From positions 61,061 to 125,060 of the forward strand of contig NZ_NESK01000007.1 in the NCBI RefSeq assembly GCF_003063415.1: DNA of 64,000 nt, read 5' to 3'. Shown here one piece after another: positions 27,859 through 37,008 of the stretch. Made by a program: the position numbers and the translations under genes. This DNA comes from Limnohabitans sp. 2KL-17. GTDB lineage: Bacteria; Pseudomonadota; Gammaproteobacteria; Burkholderiales; Burkholderiaceae_C. Below the pieces are notes generated by a model. It made no database searches. It saw only the letters and a program-made list of their open reading frames with translations, and had not been told where the DNA came from. Position 1 is the first letter of the stretch, and each line of letters opens with the position of its first letter.

Positions 27859-29959
27859 GGGTCATGTCCTTGGCGAGTAACGCCGTGAATTCGGGGTCCG
27901 GAGCCACCTCCACCAGGCAGTCGTAAAACACCGGGGCACGGCCCAAATCGGTCAGGTTCTGGCTGGTCAATTCGTTCACATTGGTGCCATTCAGACCCAG
28001 CTTGCGCCACCAGATGCCCAGGCCATTGACCACGCCAGGCCGGGCACGCTTGTTGACCCGCGCCTTGCAGTGGTAACTGCCACGGTCGTTGAACACCTTG
28101 ACCACACTGCCGTCGGCAATGCCGCGCTGCAAAGCATCTTGCGGGTGCATCTCCAGCACCGGCTCGGCTTCGATGTCGCGCAGGCTTTTGACGTTGACAA
28201 AGCTGGAGTTCAAAAAGTTGCGGGCAGGCGGCGAGATCATGGCCAGGGGGTAACGACCGCCCGGCGTGGCCAACTCGTAATTGGGCAAATGATCAGGCAA
28301 ACCGTCCAGGCCCTGGTCGGCCAGCCGTTGGCTGAAAAATTCGCAGCGCCCTGAAGGCGAGGGGAACCCACCCTGCGCAAACGGTGCATCGGGCAGCGGC
28401 AAGGAGGCAAAGCCGTTGGCCAGCAGCTGCTCAAAATCCTTCTCGTCGCCGATGGCACTGCGGCACAGACTTTCGTCACTCTCGGTAAAACAGGGCTCGT
28501 CAAAACCCATGCGCTGCGCCAGCGCCCTGAAGATGCCGGTGTTGGTGCGGGCTTGTCCAACGGGTGCAATGGCGGGGCGGTTCAGCAGCACATCGGTGTG
28601 GCCATAGCTGGTGTGGATGTCCCAGTGCTCCAGCTGGGTGGTGGCCGGCAAGATGAAGTCGGCGTAGTCGGCGGTGTCGGTCTGGAAATGCTCGAGCACC
28701 ACGGTGAACAGGTCTTCGCGGGCAAACCCCTGCACCACCTTGCCCGACTCGGGCGCAATCGCCACCGGGTTGCTGTTGTAAACGATCAGGGCTTCAATCT
28801 TGGGGCCAAATTCGGGCGATGCCGGGCGCAACAAATCGTCCCCAATTGTGGCCATATTGACCGTACGCGGGCGCCGCTCGCCCAACAAATCGGGCCGCTG
28901 CAAGGCCGCACGCCGAACCGGGAAATGCCCCGAGCTGCTCAACAGCAAGCCACCCGCACGGTGCCTCCAGGCGCCTGTCAGCGCGGGCAAACAGGCCACA
29001 GCCCGCACCGCGTTACCGCCCCCGCGCACACGCTGCATGCCGTAGTTCAGGCGGATGGCTGCGGGCTGGGTGGTGCCCCAATCGAGCGCCAGTTGCCGGA
29101 TCTGCGCTGCCGGCACGCCGCACACATCGGCAGCGCGTTCGGGTGTCCACTGCAGTGCCCGAGCGCGCAGGCCCTCCCAGCCCAGGGTGTAGCGGTCGAT
29201 GTAATCGGTGTCGAGCCAGTTGTGGACGATCAGTTCGTGCATCAAGGCCAGCGCCAGCGCGGCATCGGTGCCGGGTCGGATGGCGATGTGCTCGTGACAT
29301 TTTTCGGCCGTTTCAGTGCGCCGTGGGTCGATGCAGACCAACTTGGCGCCCTTGCGTTTGGCCTCTTGGGCGATGCGCCAGAAATGCAGGTTGCTACCGA
29401 TCGAGTTGCTGCCCCAAATCACGATGAGTTTGGATTCGACAAAAAACTCGACCTTCATGCCCACCTTGTCGCCCAGGGTCTGGGTCAGGGCCTCTGCCCC
29501 GGCCGAGGCGCAAATCGTGCGGTCCAGCAGCGAGGCGCCCAGCTTGTGGAAAAAACGCCCAGCGATCGATTCGCTTTGCACGTGGCCCATGGTGCCGGCA
29601 TAGCTGTAGGGCTGCACCGCTTGGGGGTCGCGCGCGGCAATGACTTTCAGACGGTCTGCAATGGCATCCAGCGCCTCGTCCCAGCCCACGGGCTCGAACT
29701 GCCCCGAACCCTTGGGGCCCACCCGTCGCAACGGTTGCAGCAAACGATCGGGGTGGTAAGTGCGCTCGGTGTAGCGCGAGACCTTGGTGCACAACACGCC
29801 ATCGGTGGGAGCGTGCGCGGGGTTGCCCTGGACCCTGGTGGCGCGGCCCTGCTCGACCGTGGTCAGCAAAGCACAGGTGTCAGGGCAATCGTGCGGGCAA
29901 GCGCCGCGCACAAGGGTGGAGGTGGGAACTTCGTTCATGGGGCGGGTGTCGTGCGTCAT
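27851..29959 (-). CDS. Molybdopterin-dependent oxidoreductase (DMSO reductase family)
   Basis: A 702-residue Mo-bisMGD enzyme. A [4Fe-4S] motif is near the N-terminus (CPHDCPDTC, then the fourth Cys in GVLCTK), followed by Molybdopterin domain motifs (SYAGTMGHVQSES, IVIWGSNSIGSNLHFW, DPRRTETAEKC) and the C-terminal dinucleotide-binding domain (NRGSYH-like VFNDRGSYHCKARV). There is no Tat or Sec signal, so it is cytoplasmic. The residue after CASAGAEA is where the Mo ligand would be expected; its identity I cannot assign. Substrate unknown. No small electron-transfer subunit is next to it. Confidence 0.88.
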   Translation of the reverse strand: MTHDTRPMNEVPTSTLVRGACPHDCPDTCALLTTVEQGRATRVQGNPAHAPTDGVLCTKVSRYTERTYHPDRLLQPLRRVGPKGSGQFEPVGWDEALDAIADRLKVIAARDPQAVQPYSYAGTMGHVQSESIAGRFFHKLGASLLDRTICASAGAEALTQTLGDKVGMKVEFFVESKLIVIWGSNSIGSNLHFWRIAQEAKRKGAKLVCIDPRRTETAEKCHEHIAIRPGTDAALALALMHELIVHNWLDTDYIDRYTLGWEGLRARALQWTPERAADVCGVPAAQIRQLALDWGTTQPAAIRLNYGMQRVRGGGNAVRAVACLPALTGAWRHRAGGLLLSSSGHFPVRRAALQRPDLLGERRPRTVNMATIGDDLLRPASPEFGPKIEALIVYNSNPVAIAPESGKVVQGFAREDLFTVVLEHFQTDTADYADFILPATTQLEHWDIHTSYGHTDVLLNRPAIAPVGQARTNTGIFRALAQRMGFDEPCFTESDESLCRSAIGDEKDFEQLLANGFASLPLPDAPFAQGGFPSPSGRCEFFSQRLADQGLDGLPDHLPNYELATPGGRYPLAMISPPARNFLNSSFVNVKSLRDIEAEPVLEMHPQDALQRGIADGSVVKVFNDRGSYHCKARVNKRARPGVVNGLGIWWRKLGLNGTNVNELTSQNLTDLGRAPVFYDCLVEVAPDPEFTALLAKDMTHA

Positions 29960-29992
29960 ATTAAAAGTGAAAGTCGATTGTCGCGCAACCCT

Positions 29993-30994
29993 TCAACGAG
30001 CCTCGGGCCGCTGCCCAGCCACACATTGACCCACAGCCGCGTCACCCCGCTGCCAGCAGGGGCTGGCCGCCCAGTCGTCGCGCTCGGGTATCCCATCCAT
30101 ACGGATTTGGGCCACACGGGTATCAAGCAGGCGCACCCCTTGTTTGTCCAGTACCAAGCGCAAGACCCAGCCGCGTCTCTGGTTGGCGTTGTCGGTCTCT
30201 TTCATCACGAAGTTGCCCACGCTGTAAATGACGGGCTTTCCCAAGATGTGTTCAATGTCTTGCGTTACGTGGGGGTGCCCACCAATCACGGCGTCTGCAC
30301 CGGCCGCGACCATCAACCGGGCCAGTTGCCGCTGGCGAGAATTGGCAACAACTTCATTTTCCCAACCCCAATGCATGATGGGAATGACCAGATCCGCACG
30401 GTGGACCTGGCGGGCTTGGCGAATGTCGTCCACCACCTGTTCGTCTTCGCTCCAGGCCACACCTGGGGCATCGTGGTCGGCTTCAAAACTGCGCGGGATG
30501 AATTCGTTGTAGCTCAGGATCGCAATCCGCAGACCATGGCGCTCGATGATCCAGGGGGCATGGGCCTCCTTCAAATTTCGCCCACCGCCCACCTGGGCCA
30601 AGCCCGCTTTTTTCAACAAGCCGAGCATTTCGGCGAAGGCCTCGCGGCCAAAATCGCCCGAATGGTTGTTGGCCAGCGCAACGCCATCAAAATGGGTCTT
30701 GAGCACGGGCAAGACGCGTGGGTGCGCCCTGAAAGTGAAATTTTTTTGCCCAGCGCTGCCCCCGGTGGCCACCACGCACTCCAGGTTGGCGATGCGGATA
30801 TCGGCACCCGCAAATACGCTTGAAAAATCGGCAAAAGGGTCGCCCCCACGGGCAATCAGGGCGCCGGGGTCATCGTCGAGCACCGTGTCCCCCGCAAACA
30901 CCAAGGTCACGGGCCGACCCGAAGAGAGTACCGGTTGGGCCCATGCCTGGGCAAGCCAACACACAGCCGCTAAGGCGACAAACAGCTTTTTCAT
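29993..30994 (-). CDS. CapA family protein (PGA_cap-type metallophosphatase fold)
   Basis: A 333-residue exported protein: signal peptide MKKLFVALAAVCWLAQAWA, then motifs of the CapA/PgsA calcineurin-like family (TLVFAGDTVLDDD, RIANLECV, ALANNHSGDFG, PIMHWGWENE, IGGHPHV). Family members occur in capsule or poly-gamma-glutamate systems, but no pgsB/pgsC partners are here, so the substrate is open. GGAGG lies about ten bases before the ATG, which overlaps the stop of the upstream gene (ATGA). Confidence 0.87.
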   Translation of the reverse strand: MKKLFVALAAVCWLAQAWAQPVLSSGRPVTLVFAGDTVLDDDPGALIARGGDPFADFSSVFAGADIRIANLECVVATGGSAGQKNFTFRAHPRVLPVLKTHFDGVALANNHSGDFGREAFAEMLGLLKKAGLAQVGGGRNLKEAHAPWIIERHGLRIAILSYNEFIPRSFEADHDAPGVAWSEDEQVVDDIRQARQVHRADLVIPIMHWGWENEVVANSRQRQLARLMVAAGADAVIGGHPHVTQDIEHILGKPVIYSVGNFVMKETDNANQRRGWVLRLVLDKQGVRLLDTRVAQIRMDGIPERDDWAASPCWQRGDAAVGQCVAGQRPEAR

Positions 30995-31382
30995 GGCGCC
31001 ATTCCCTCCAGGGTGCAGCTGTAAATCAGCTCCCGCTCTTGCTGACCGCCGTACACATGTTGCTGGCCCGTGATCGGCCAGGGCTGTGCGGATGGCAGGT
31101 AAGGCGGCAAATATTTGGCCTGGTGCAGCAAGACCGGGTGGGGGTCGGCATCCAGGTAGGTGTACAAAAGAATGCGATCCACCCGGGTGGCATCCCCCAC
31201 CATGACCGCCTTGAACCGGAATCGCCCCAATATGTCCACCGATGGCACCGGGTACGGGTCGGCCACCGGTTGGGCCACCACGGTTTGGGTGGCGCCAGCG
31301 TAGGTCACCTGGCAAGTGAGTTTCGGCTCGGCAGCCGCCGCGGTGCAAAGCAGCGCCCCCAAAAGCTCAAAACGGCACGCAT
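30991..31382 (-). CDS. Hypothetical exported protein, apparent frameshift in signal peptide
   Basis: The frame ending at 30991 encodes about 125 mature residues (AEPKLTCQVTYAGATQ... to CTLEGMAP) with no usable ATG close to its 5' end. In another frame an ATG at 31382 gives MRAVLSFWG and then runs into the C5 tract (31356-31360, plus strand). One extra base in that tract would join the frames as MRAVLSFWG-ALLCTAAAA-EPK, a perfect short signal peptide. So this is a secreted protein disrupted by a one-base deletion or an assembly error. It is coupled to the CapA-like gene by an ATGA overlap. I do not recognise the family. Confidence 0.6.
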
Positions 31383-31395
31383 GGTCACGGACACT

Positions 31396-31437
31396 GAATT
31401 GGAATTGGAATTGGAATTGGACTTGAACTTGGACTTG
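31396..31437. repeat. Hexanucleotide repeat tract (GAATTG)
   Basis: Four perfect GAATTG units (31396-31419) are followed by three one- or two-base variants (GACTTG, AACTTG, GACTTG) up to 31437. The tract lies just upstream of the ATG at 31382 on the minus strand, in the probable promoter or leader of the disrupted exported-protein gene, and about 160 bases before the M20 gene on the plus strand. Confidence 0.85.
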
Positions 31438-31593
31438 GACATGAACAAGGAAATGGGCAAGGGCATAAAAATGAAAGGGGTGATTTGCGCATCGCTGCCT
31501 GATTTTGCACTTTGGCAAAGGCACCCAGGTGACAGTCGGGTCATTTCAGGCCAACGCTTGGCAAAGGTCTGCAAGTCCCGCTAGACTGTGTCC

Positions 31594-32805
31594 ATGAAAA
31601 TCATCGACTCCATCCTCACCGACGCGGCCAGCATCTCGGCCATTCGCAAAGACATTCACGCCCACCCCGAGTTGTGCTTCCAGGAAGTGCGTACGGCCGA
31701 TGTGGTCGCCAAGCAGCTGACCGATTGGGGCATCCCCATCCACCGGGGCATGGGCACCACGGGCGTGGTTGGCATCGTGCACGGGCGTGACGGTGGCGCC
31801 TGCGGACGGGGCATTGGTTTGCGCGCCGACATCGACGCGCTGCCCATGCAGGAGTTCAACACCTTTGCCCACGCCAGCAAGCACCAAGGCAAGATGCATG
31901 CTTGCGGCCACGATGGCCACACCGCCATGCTGCTGGCCGCAGCCAAGCATTTCTCCAAACACCGCGACTTTGACGGTACGGTGTACCTGATCTTCCAACC
32001 TGCCGAAGAAGGTGGCGGCGGCGCTCGCGAAATGATCAAGGACGGCTTGTTCGACAAGTTCCCCATGCAAGCCGTGTTCGGCATGCACAACTGGCCAGGC
32101 GCGCCGGTGGGAACTTTTGCGGTCAGTGCCGGCCCAGTCATGGCGTCCAGCAACGAATTCAAAATCGTGGTGCGCGGCAAGGGCAGCCATGCCGCATTGC
32201 CGCACAACGGCATCGACCCTGTGCCGATTGCCTGCCAGTTGGTGCAAGGCTTTCAGACCATCATCACCCGCAACAAGAAACCCGTCGATGCGGGCGTGAT
32301 TTCGGTCACCATGATTCATGCGGGTGAAGCCACCAACGTGGTGCCTGACTCGTGCGAGTTGCAGGGCACCGTGCGTACTTTCAGCATCGAGGTGCTCGAC
32401 TTGATCGAGTCCCGCATGCAGAAGGTGGCCACTTCAATTTGCAGCGCATTTGACGCCACCTGCGAATTCGAGTTCATCCGCAACTACCCCCCCACCATCA
32501 ACAGCGCTCCGGAAGCTGACTTCGCCCGCCAGGTGATGTCGGGCATCGTGGGTGCAGAGCAAGTTTTGCCCCAAGAGCCCACCATGGGCGCAGAAGACTT
32601 CTCGTACATGCTTCAGGCCAAGCCTGGGGCCTATGTGTTCATCAGTAACGGCGACGGCGCCCACCGCGAAATGGGCCACGGCGGCGGCCCCTGCACCTTG
32701 CACAACCCCAGTTACGACTTCAACGACGACCTCATCCCCCTGGGCGGCACTTATTGGGTGGAATTGGCCACGCAGTGGCTGGCCAAGCCCACTCAAACGG
32801 CCTGA
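31594..32805 (+). CDS. M20 family amidohydrolase (aminoacylase/hippuricase type)
   Basis: A 403-residue cytoplasmic zinc or manganese hydrolase that removes N-acyl groups from amino acids. Metal-ligand motifs are HAHPELCFQE, MHACGHDGHTAML, FQPAEEGGGGA and the C-terminal MGAEDFSYM, all intact, with the dimerisation domain inserted in the middle. Length is typical. The ATG at 31594 was taken over an upstream GTG. The next gene, another hydrolase, starts 12 bases after its stop, so they are likely one operon. Confidence 0.9.
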   Translation: MKIIDSILTDAASISAIRKDIHAHPELCFQEVRTADVVAKQLTDWGIPIHRGMGTTGVVGIVHGRDGGACGRGIGLRADIDALPMQEFNTFAHASKHQGKMHACGHDGHTAMLLAAAKHFSKHRDFDGTVYLIFQPAEEGGGGAREMIKDGLFDKFPMQAVFGMHNWPGAPVGTFAVSAGPVMASSNEFKIVVRGKGSHAALPHNGIDPVPIACQLVQGFQTIITRNKKPVDAGVISVTMIHAGEATNVVPDSCELQGTVRTFSIEVLDLIESRMQKVATSICSAFDATCEFEFIRNYPPTINSAPEADFARQVMSGIVGAEQVLPQEPTMGAEDFSYMLQAKPGAYVFISNGDGAHREMGHGGGPCTLHNPSYDFNDDLIPLGGTYWVELATQWLAKPTQTA

Positions 32806-32817
32806 CCGGAAACCGGC

Positions 32818-33903
32818 ATGAATGCAGTTCAAAACGGCTTTTCCAAAAGCTACGCTGAGGCCCGCCAAAAATTCCACAGCGTCGCACAGGCTGCCGGCCT
32901 GCAGGTTGACGCCAATGTCCACCCGCTAGCGGGTCGTGATGGCGAAGAACTGGCCATGGATGTGGTGTTTGACGGTACGCCAGATGCCTCCAATTTGCTG
33001 GTCGTCAGCAGCGCCTGCCACGGCGTGGAAGGCTATTGCGGCTCAGGCGTACAAGTGCACGCTTTGCAAAACACCTCATGGCGCGAAGCCGCCAAGGCCA
33101 AGGGCGTGGCTGTGCTTTACATCCACGCACTCAACCCGCACGGGTTCTCACACGTCAGGCGGGTGACCCACGAAAACGTGGACATCAACCGCAACTTTCA
33201 AGATTTCAGCCACGCCCTGACAGACAACCCGGCCTACCGCGAAATCCAGCCCCTGTTGTTGCCCGACGTGTGGCCACCGGACGCCGCCAACGCGGCAGCG
33301 ACCGACCATTACATTGCCGAGCGCGGAATGAAAGCCTTTCAGGCGGCCATCTCCAAGGGGCAACACGAATTTCCGGACGGTTTGTTCTTTGGTGGCCAAG
33401 CGCCCACCTGGAGCAACCTCAGCTTGCGCAAGGTGCTGCAAAAATATGGCCAGAATTGCCAGCATTTGGCCTGGATTGACCTGCACACCGGTTTGGGCCC
33501 GAGCGGCGTGGGCGAGCGCATTTTTGCTTGCGCCGACGATGCAACGGCTTACCAGCGCGCCAAAGCCTGGTGGGGCCAGGGCATCACCTCGATCTACGAC
33601 GGCTCGTCGAGTTCCCCCATGCTGACTGGACTGATGTGGATGGCCGCCTACCAAGAGTGCCCGCAAGCAAAGTACACCGGCATTGCCATGGAGTACGGCA
33701 CGCAGCCGCCAGACAAAGTCATGCACGCCTTGCGCGGTGACCATTGGCTGCAGTTGCACCCTGAAGCACCTGAAGCCTTGCGTGGGCAAATCAAGCAAGC
33801 GCTGATGGACGCGTTTTATACAGACACCGACGCTTGGCGCACCCAGATCGTCGACCAAGCCATGGGCGCCATGCACCAAGCCGTCACGGGCCTGGGCGCC
33901 TGA
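32818..33903 (+). CDS. DUF2817 protein, M14-like zinc carboxypeptidase fold
   Basis: A 361-residue protein of the DUF2817 family, related to M14 carboxypeptidases. A Hxx(E) zinc site is visible as SACHGVEGYCG, an arginine-asparagine pair in VDINRNFQDF (substrate carboxylate binding), and a third zinc histidine in WIDLHTGLG. The late glutamate is probably in AMEYGTQ. It follows the M20 amidohydrolase by 12 bases and precedes the NDUFA9-like gene by eight. Together the first two suggest turnover of peptides or acyl-amino acids. Confidence 0.85.
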   Translation: MNAVQNGFSKSYAEARQKFHSVAQAAGLQVDANVHPLAGRDGEELAMDVVFDGTPDASNLLVVSSACHGVEGYCGSGVQVHALQNTSWREAAKAKGVAVLYIHALNPHGFSHVRRVTHENVDINRNFQDFSHALTDNPAYREIQPLLLPDVWPPDAANAAATDHYIAERGMKAFQAAISKGQHEFPDGLFFGGQAPTWSNLSLRKVLQKYGQNCQHLAWIDLHTGLGPSGVGERIFACADDATAYQRAKAWWGQGITSIYDGSSSSPMLTGLMWMAAYQECPQAKYTGIAMEYGTQPPDKVMHALRGDHWLQLHPEAPEALRGQIKQALMDAFYTDTDAWRTQIVDQAMGAMHQAVTGLGA

Positions 33904-33911
33904 TTGAGACA

Positions 33912-34871
33912 ATGAACACTCCCCGCGTTTTGGTTTTAGGTGGCAGCGGCTTTGTGGGCCGCCAAGTCTGCGAACAATTGGCCCGTTTGGGCTGGCACAT
34001 CACCGTGCCCACCCGCCGCGCGGTCAATGCCGCCAGCGTGCAGAGCCTGCCAGGGCTGACCGTCATCGAAGCCTCGGTGCACAACGAAGCCGATCTGGCC
34101 CGATTGATGCCCGGGCACGATGCGGTCGTCAACCTGATCGCGGTGTTGCATGGCAGCGAGGAACGCTTCGAACAAGTGCATGTCGACTTGCCGGGCAAGA
34201 TCGCCAGCGCCATGAAAAAAACGGGTGTACACCGACTTGTGCACGTCAGCGCTTTGGGTGCCGACCCGCAAGGCCCGTCGATGTACCAGCGCAGCAAGGC
34301 GCGCGGCGAGACTGTGCTGCACAACGCCAAGCTGGCCATGACAGTTTTGCGCCCCAGCGTGATCTTTGGGGCCGAAGACAAATTTTTGAATTTGTTTGCA
34401 GACCTGCAAGCGGTGGCACCTTTCATGCCGCTGGCCGGCAGTGGCACACGTTTTCAGCCTGTTTGGGTGGGCGATGTGGCGCGGGCGGTGGTGACTTGTT
34501 TGCAAAAACCGGACACCACAGGTCAGACCTATGAATTGTGTGGCCCTGATGTGCTGACCCTCGGCGAGTTGGTCAAACTGTCGGGGCAATGGGCCGGGGT
34601 GAACCATGGCAAAGGCCGTCCCGTGGTCGGCTTGCCAATGTGGGTGGGCTGGCTGCAAGCGCTGGCCATGGAACTGGCCCCGGGTGAACCGCTCATGAGC
34701 CGAGACAATCTGGCCTCCATGGCGGTGGACAACATCGCCACCGGTCAACGGCCAGGCCTTGCAGCGCTGGGCATCGCGCCCGCCTCTGCGGCAGGAGTCG
34801 CCCCCACCTACCTGGGCCATCGCGGACCTCGCAGCAAAATGAACCGCTGGCGCGCACAAGCGGGCCGCTGA
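33912..34871 (+). CDS. NDUFA9-like NAD(P)-binding atypical SDR protein
   Basis: A 319-residue Rossmann-fold protein. The nucleotide-binding motif LVLGGSGFVGRQV is at the N-terminus; VHVSALGAD and a YQRSKARGE active-site-like segment follow, as in the atypical SDR group that includes the complex I accessory subunit NDUFA9. Bacterial members are of uncertain function; association with quinone or membrane lipid metabolism is often assumed. It is the last gene of a tightly spaced three-gene run starting with the M20 hydrolase. Confidence 0.85.
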   Translation: MNTPRVLVLGGSGFVGRQVCEQLARLGWHITVPTRRAVNAASVQSLPGLTVIEASVHNEADLARLMPGHDAVVNLIAVLHGSEERFEQVHVDLPGKIASAMKKTGVHRLVHVSALGADPQGPSMYQRSKARGETVLHNAKLAMTVLRPSVIFGAEDKFLNLFADLQAVAPFMPLAGSGTRFQPVWVGDVARAVVTCLQKPDTTGQTYELCGPDVLTLGELVKLSGQWAGVNHGKGRPVVGLPMWVGWLQALAMELAPGEPLMSRDNLASMAVDNIATGQRPGLAALGIAPASAAGVAPTYLGHRGPRSKMNRWRAQAGR

Positions 34872-34995
34872 CCATCGCGTCCTTTCATGGCGGCACTCCT
34901 GGTGCTGCCAGTGCGGTTGAATCATTGCAAGCGCTCAGGCTGGGGTTGAGGTGCCAAGTCCCGTTAACATCCCATCTCTTGTCACGGGAGAAAAC

Positions 34996-35679
34996 ATGGT
35001 CCAGCTGTACATCGCCAACAAAAACTACTCGTCCTGGTCGATGCGGCCCTGGGTGCTGCTGCGCCAGGCGGGCATCGATTTTGAAGAAATTTTTGTCCGA
35101 TTTGACAGCTTTGCACCCGACTCGCAGTTCAAGGCGGCACTGAAAGGCATCAACCCGGCGGGCAAGGTGCCAGTGCTGGTGCACGACGGTCTGGCCGTGT
35201 GGGACTCCCTGGCCATTGCCGAATACGTGGCCGAGCAATTCCCGGAAAAGAAACTTTGGCCCACCGACCGCGCGGCCCGAGCACGCGCCCGCAGCGTCTG
35301 CGCCGACATGCACAGTGGCTATTTGGGCCTGCGCAGTGCCTGCCCAATGAACATCGAAGCGCAACTGCCCGACATTGGCGCCCTTGCCCTGCGCGACAAA
35401 CCCGCTGTGCGTGCCGACCTGGACCGACTTTGTAACTTGTGGAGCGGCCTGCTCAGGGAACACGGTGGCCCCATGCTGTTTAGCGACTTCAGCGTGGCCG
35501 ATGCCTACTTTGCGCCTGTGGTCATGCGTCTGAATACCTACGTATTGCCCGTGCCCGCCGATGTACGTGCTTACATGGACCGTGTGCGCGCCTTGCCCAG
35601 CGTGAAAGCCTGGACCCTTGGCGCGCTGGCCGAGCAGGACTTCATCGACTTTGAAGAGCCTTTCCGGCTTCACCGCTGA
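34996..35679 (+). CDS. Glutathione S-transferase family protein
   Basis: A 227-residue cytosolic GST. The thioredoxin-like domain begins LYIANKNYSSWSMRPWVLLRQ, with the probable catalytic serine in YSSWS, the cis-proline region GKVPVLVHDG and ESLA-like DSLAIAEYVAE. The helical C-terminal domain reads FSDFSVADAYFAPV. GGGAG lies a few bases before the ATG at 34996. It ends eight bases before cca; co-transcription with cca is likely. Confidence 0.9.
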   Translation: MVQLYIANKNYSSWSMRPWVLLRQAGIDFEEIFVRFDSFAPDSQFKAALKGINPAGKVPVLVHDGLAVWDSLAIAEYVAEQFPEKKLWPTDRAARARARSVCADMHSGYLGLRSACPMNIEAQLPDIGALALRDKPAVRADLDRLCNLWSGLLREHGGPMLFSDFSVADAYFAPVVMRLNTYVLPVPADVRAYMDRVRALPSVKAWTLGALAEQDFIDFEEPFRLHR

Positions 35680-35687
35680 AGGCAACT

Positions 35688-36974
35688 ATGGCTGTTTTTG
35701 TCGTCGGCGGTGCGGTGCGCGATGCCTTGATGGGCTTGCCCGTGAACGACCGCGACTGGGTGGTGGTGGGCAGCACGCCCGAGGCCATGGCCGCGCAAGG
35801 CTATTTGCCGGTGGGCAAAGACTTTCCGGTTTTTTTGCACCCTCGCACCCGCGAAGAATATGCCCTGGCCCGCACCGAGCGTAAAACCGCCCGAGGCTAC
35901 AAAGGCTTTGCGGTGCAGGCCGACCCGGGTGTCACGCTCGAAGAAGACTTGGCTCGGCGCGACCTGACAATCAATGCCATGGCGGTGCCGGAGTCTGAGG
36001 CAGCCGCCTTGCAGTCATCTGTGCCGGCAGAGAAGGCGAGTCGGGCACCCGCTTGGCTGGATGAAGTGATTGACCCCTGGGGAGGCCTGGCCGACTTGCG
36101 CGCCAAACAACTGCGCCATGTGACGGCCGCTTTTGCGGAAGACCCGGTGCGCATCTTGCGCGTGGCCCGCTTTGCTGCTCGCTTCAACGACTTTGCCGTG
36201 GCCCCCGAGACCATGGCACTCATGCAGGGCATGGTCGAAGACGGTGAAATCAACCACTTGGTGGCAGAACGGGTCTGGCAAGAGTTGTCCAAGGGCCTGA
36301 TGAGCACGCAGCCCTCGCGTCTGTTTGAAGTGCTGCGGGCCTGTGGCGCGTTGAAAGTCTTGCTGCCCGAACTGGACCGCCTGTGGGGCGTGCCGCAACG
36401 GCCCGAATACCACCCCGAGGTAGACACTGGCGTGCACATGATGCTGGTGATGGACGTGAGCGCCCGGCTGAACATGCCACTGGCCGTGCGCTTGGCCTGC
36501 CTGATGCACGACCTGGGCAAAGGCACCACGCCTGCGGAGGCGCTGCCCCGTCACATCGGTCACGAAGACCGCAGCGTGAAACTTTTGCAAAAGGTCTGCG
36601 AACGCCTGCGCGTGCCCAGCGACTGCAAAGAACTGGCCGAGGTGGTGGCGCGTGAACATGGCAACATCCACCGCAGCGCAGCGCTGGGGCCAGAGGCAGT
36701 GCTGCGCTTGCTGGAACGCTGCGACGCGATTCGCCAACCTGAGCGTTTTGTGCGGGTGCTGCAAGCCTGCGAATGCGATGCACGCGGGCGCTTAGGGTTT
36801 GAAGAGGTGGCTTACCCACAAGCGGCCCGACTGATGCAAGCCCAACATGCAGCGCTGTCGGTCCTGACGGCACCGATTGCACAAGCGGCGGCTAGCGAGG
36901 GTTTGGCAGGCCCGGAAATTGGCAAACGGATCGCGCAAGCGCGGCTGAAGGCGATCGGTCAAGCACTGGGCTGA
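35688..36974 (+). CDS. cca: Multifunctional CCA tRNA nucleotidyltransferase / phosphohydrolase
   Basis: A 428-residue enzyme that adds and repairs the 3' CCA of tRNA. The nucleotidyltransferase motif FVVGGAVRDALMG and the acidic pair in NDRDWVVVG start the protein; RRDLTINAMA and EDPVRILRVARF follow. A C-terminal HD domain (CLMHDLGKGTTP) gives the phosphodiesterase/phosphatase activities of the multifunctional class found in beta- and gammaproteobacteria. Length agrees with E. coli Cca (412). Confidence 0.96.
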   Translation: MAVFVVGGAVRDALMGLPVNDRDWVVVGSTPEAMAAQGYLPVGKDFPVFLHPRTREEYALARTERKTARGYKGFAVQADPGVTLEEDLARRDLTINAMAVPESEAAALQSSVPAEKASRAPAWLDEVIDPWGGLADLRAKQLRHVTAAFAEDPVRILRVARFAARFNDFAVAPETMALMQGMVEDGEINHLVAERVWQELSKGLMSTQPSRLFEVLRACGALKVLLPELDRLWGVPQRPEYHPEVDTGVHMMLVMDVSARLNMPLAVRLACLMHDLGKGTTPAEALPRHIGHEDRSVKLLQKVCERLRVPSDCKELAEVVAREHGNIHRSAALGPEAVLRLLERCDAIRQPERFVRVLQACECDARGRLGFEEVAYPQAARLMQAQHAALSVLTAPIAQAAASEGLAGPEIGKRIAQARLKAIGQALG

Positions 36975-37008
36975 AGCAGAGACCTGCAACAGACCCACTC
37001 AGGTCAAC

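Noticed and set aside
30820..31584. Plus-strand frame with a Leu-Glu / Leu-Asp dipeptide run through the GAATTG repeat
   Set aside because: It is antisense to the CapA-like gene and its upstream partner, and the dipeptide run is only the translation of the hexanucleotide repeat.
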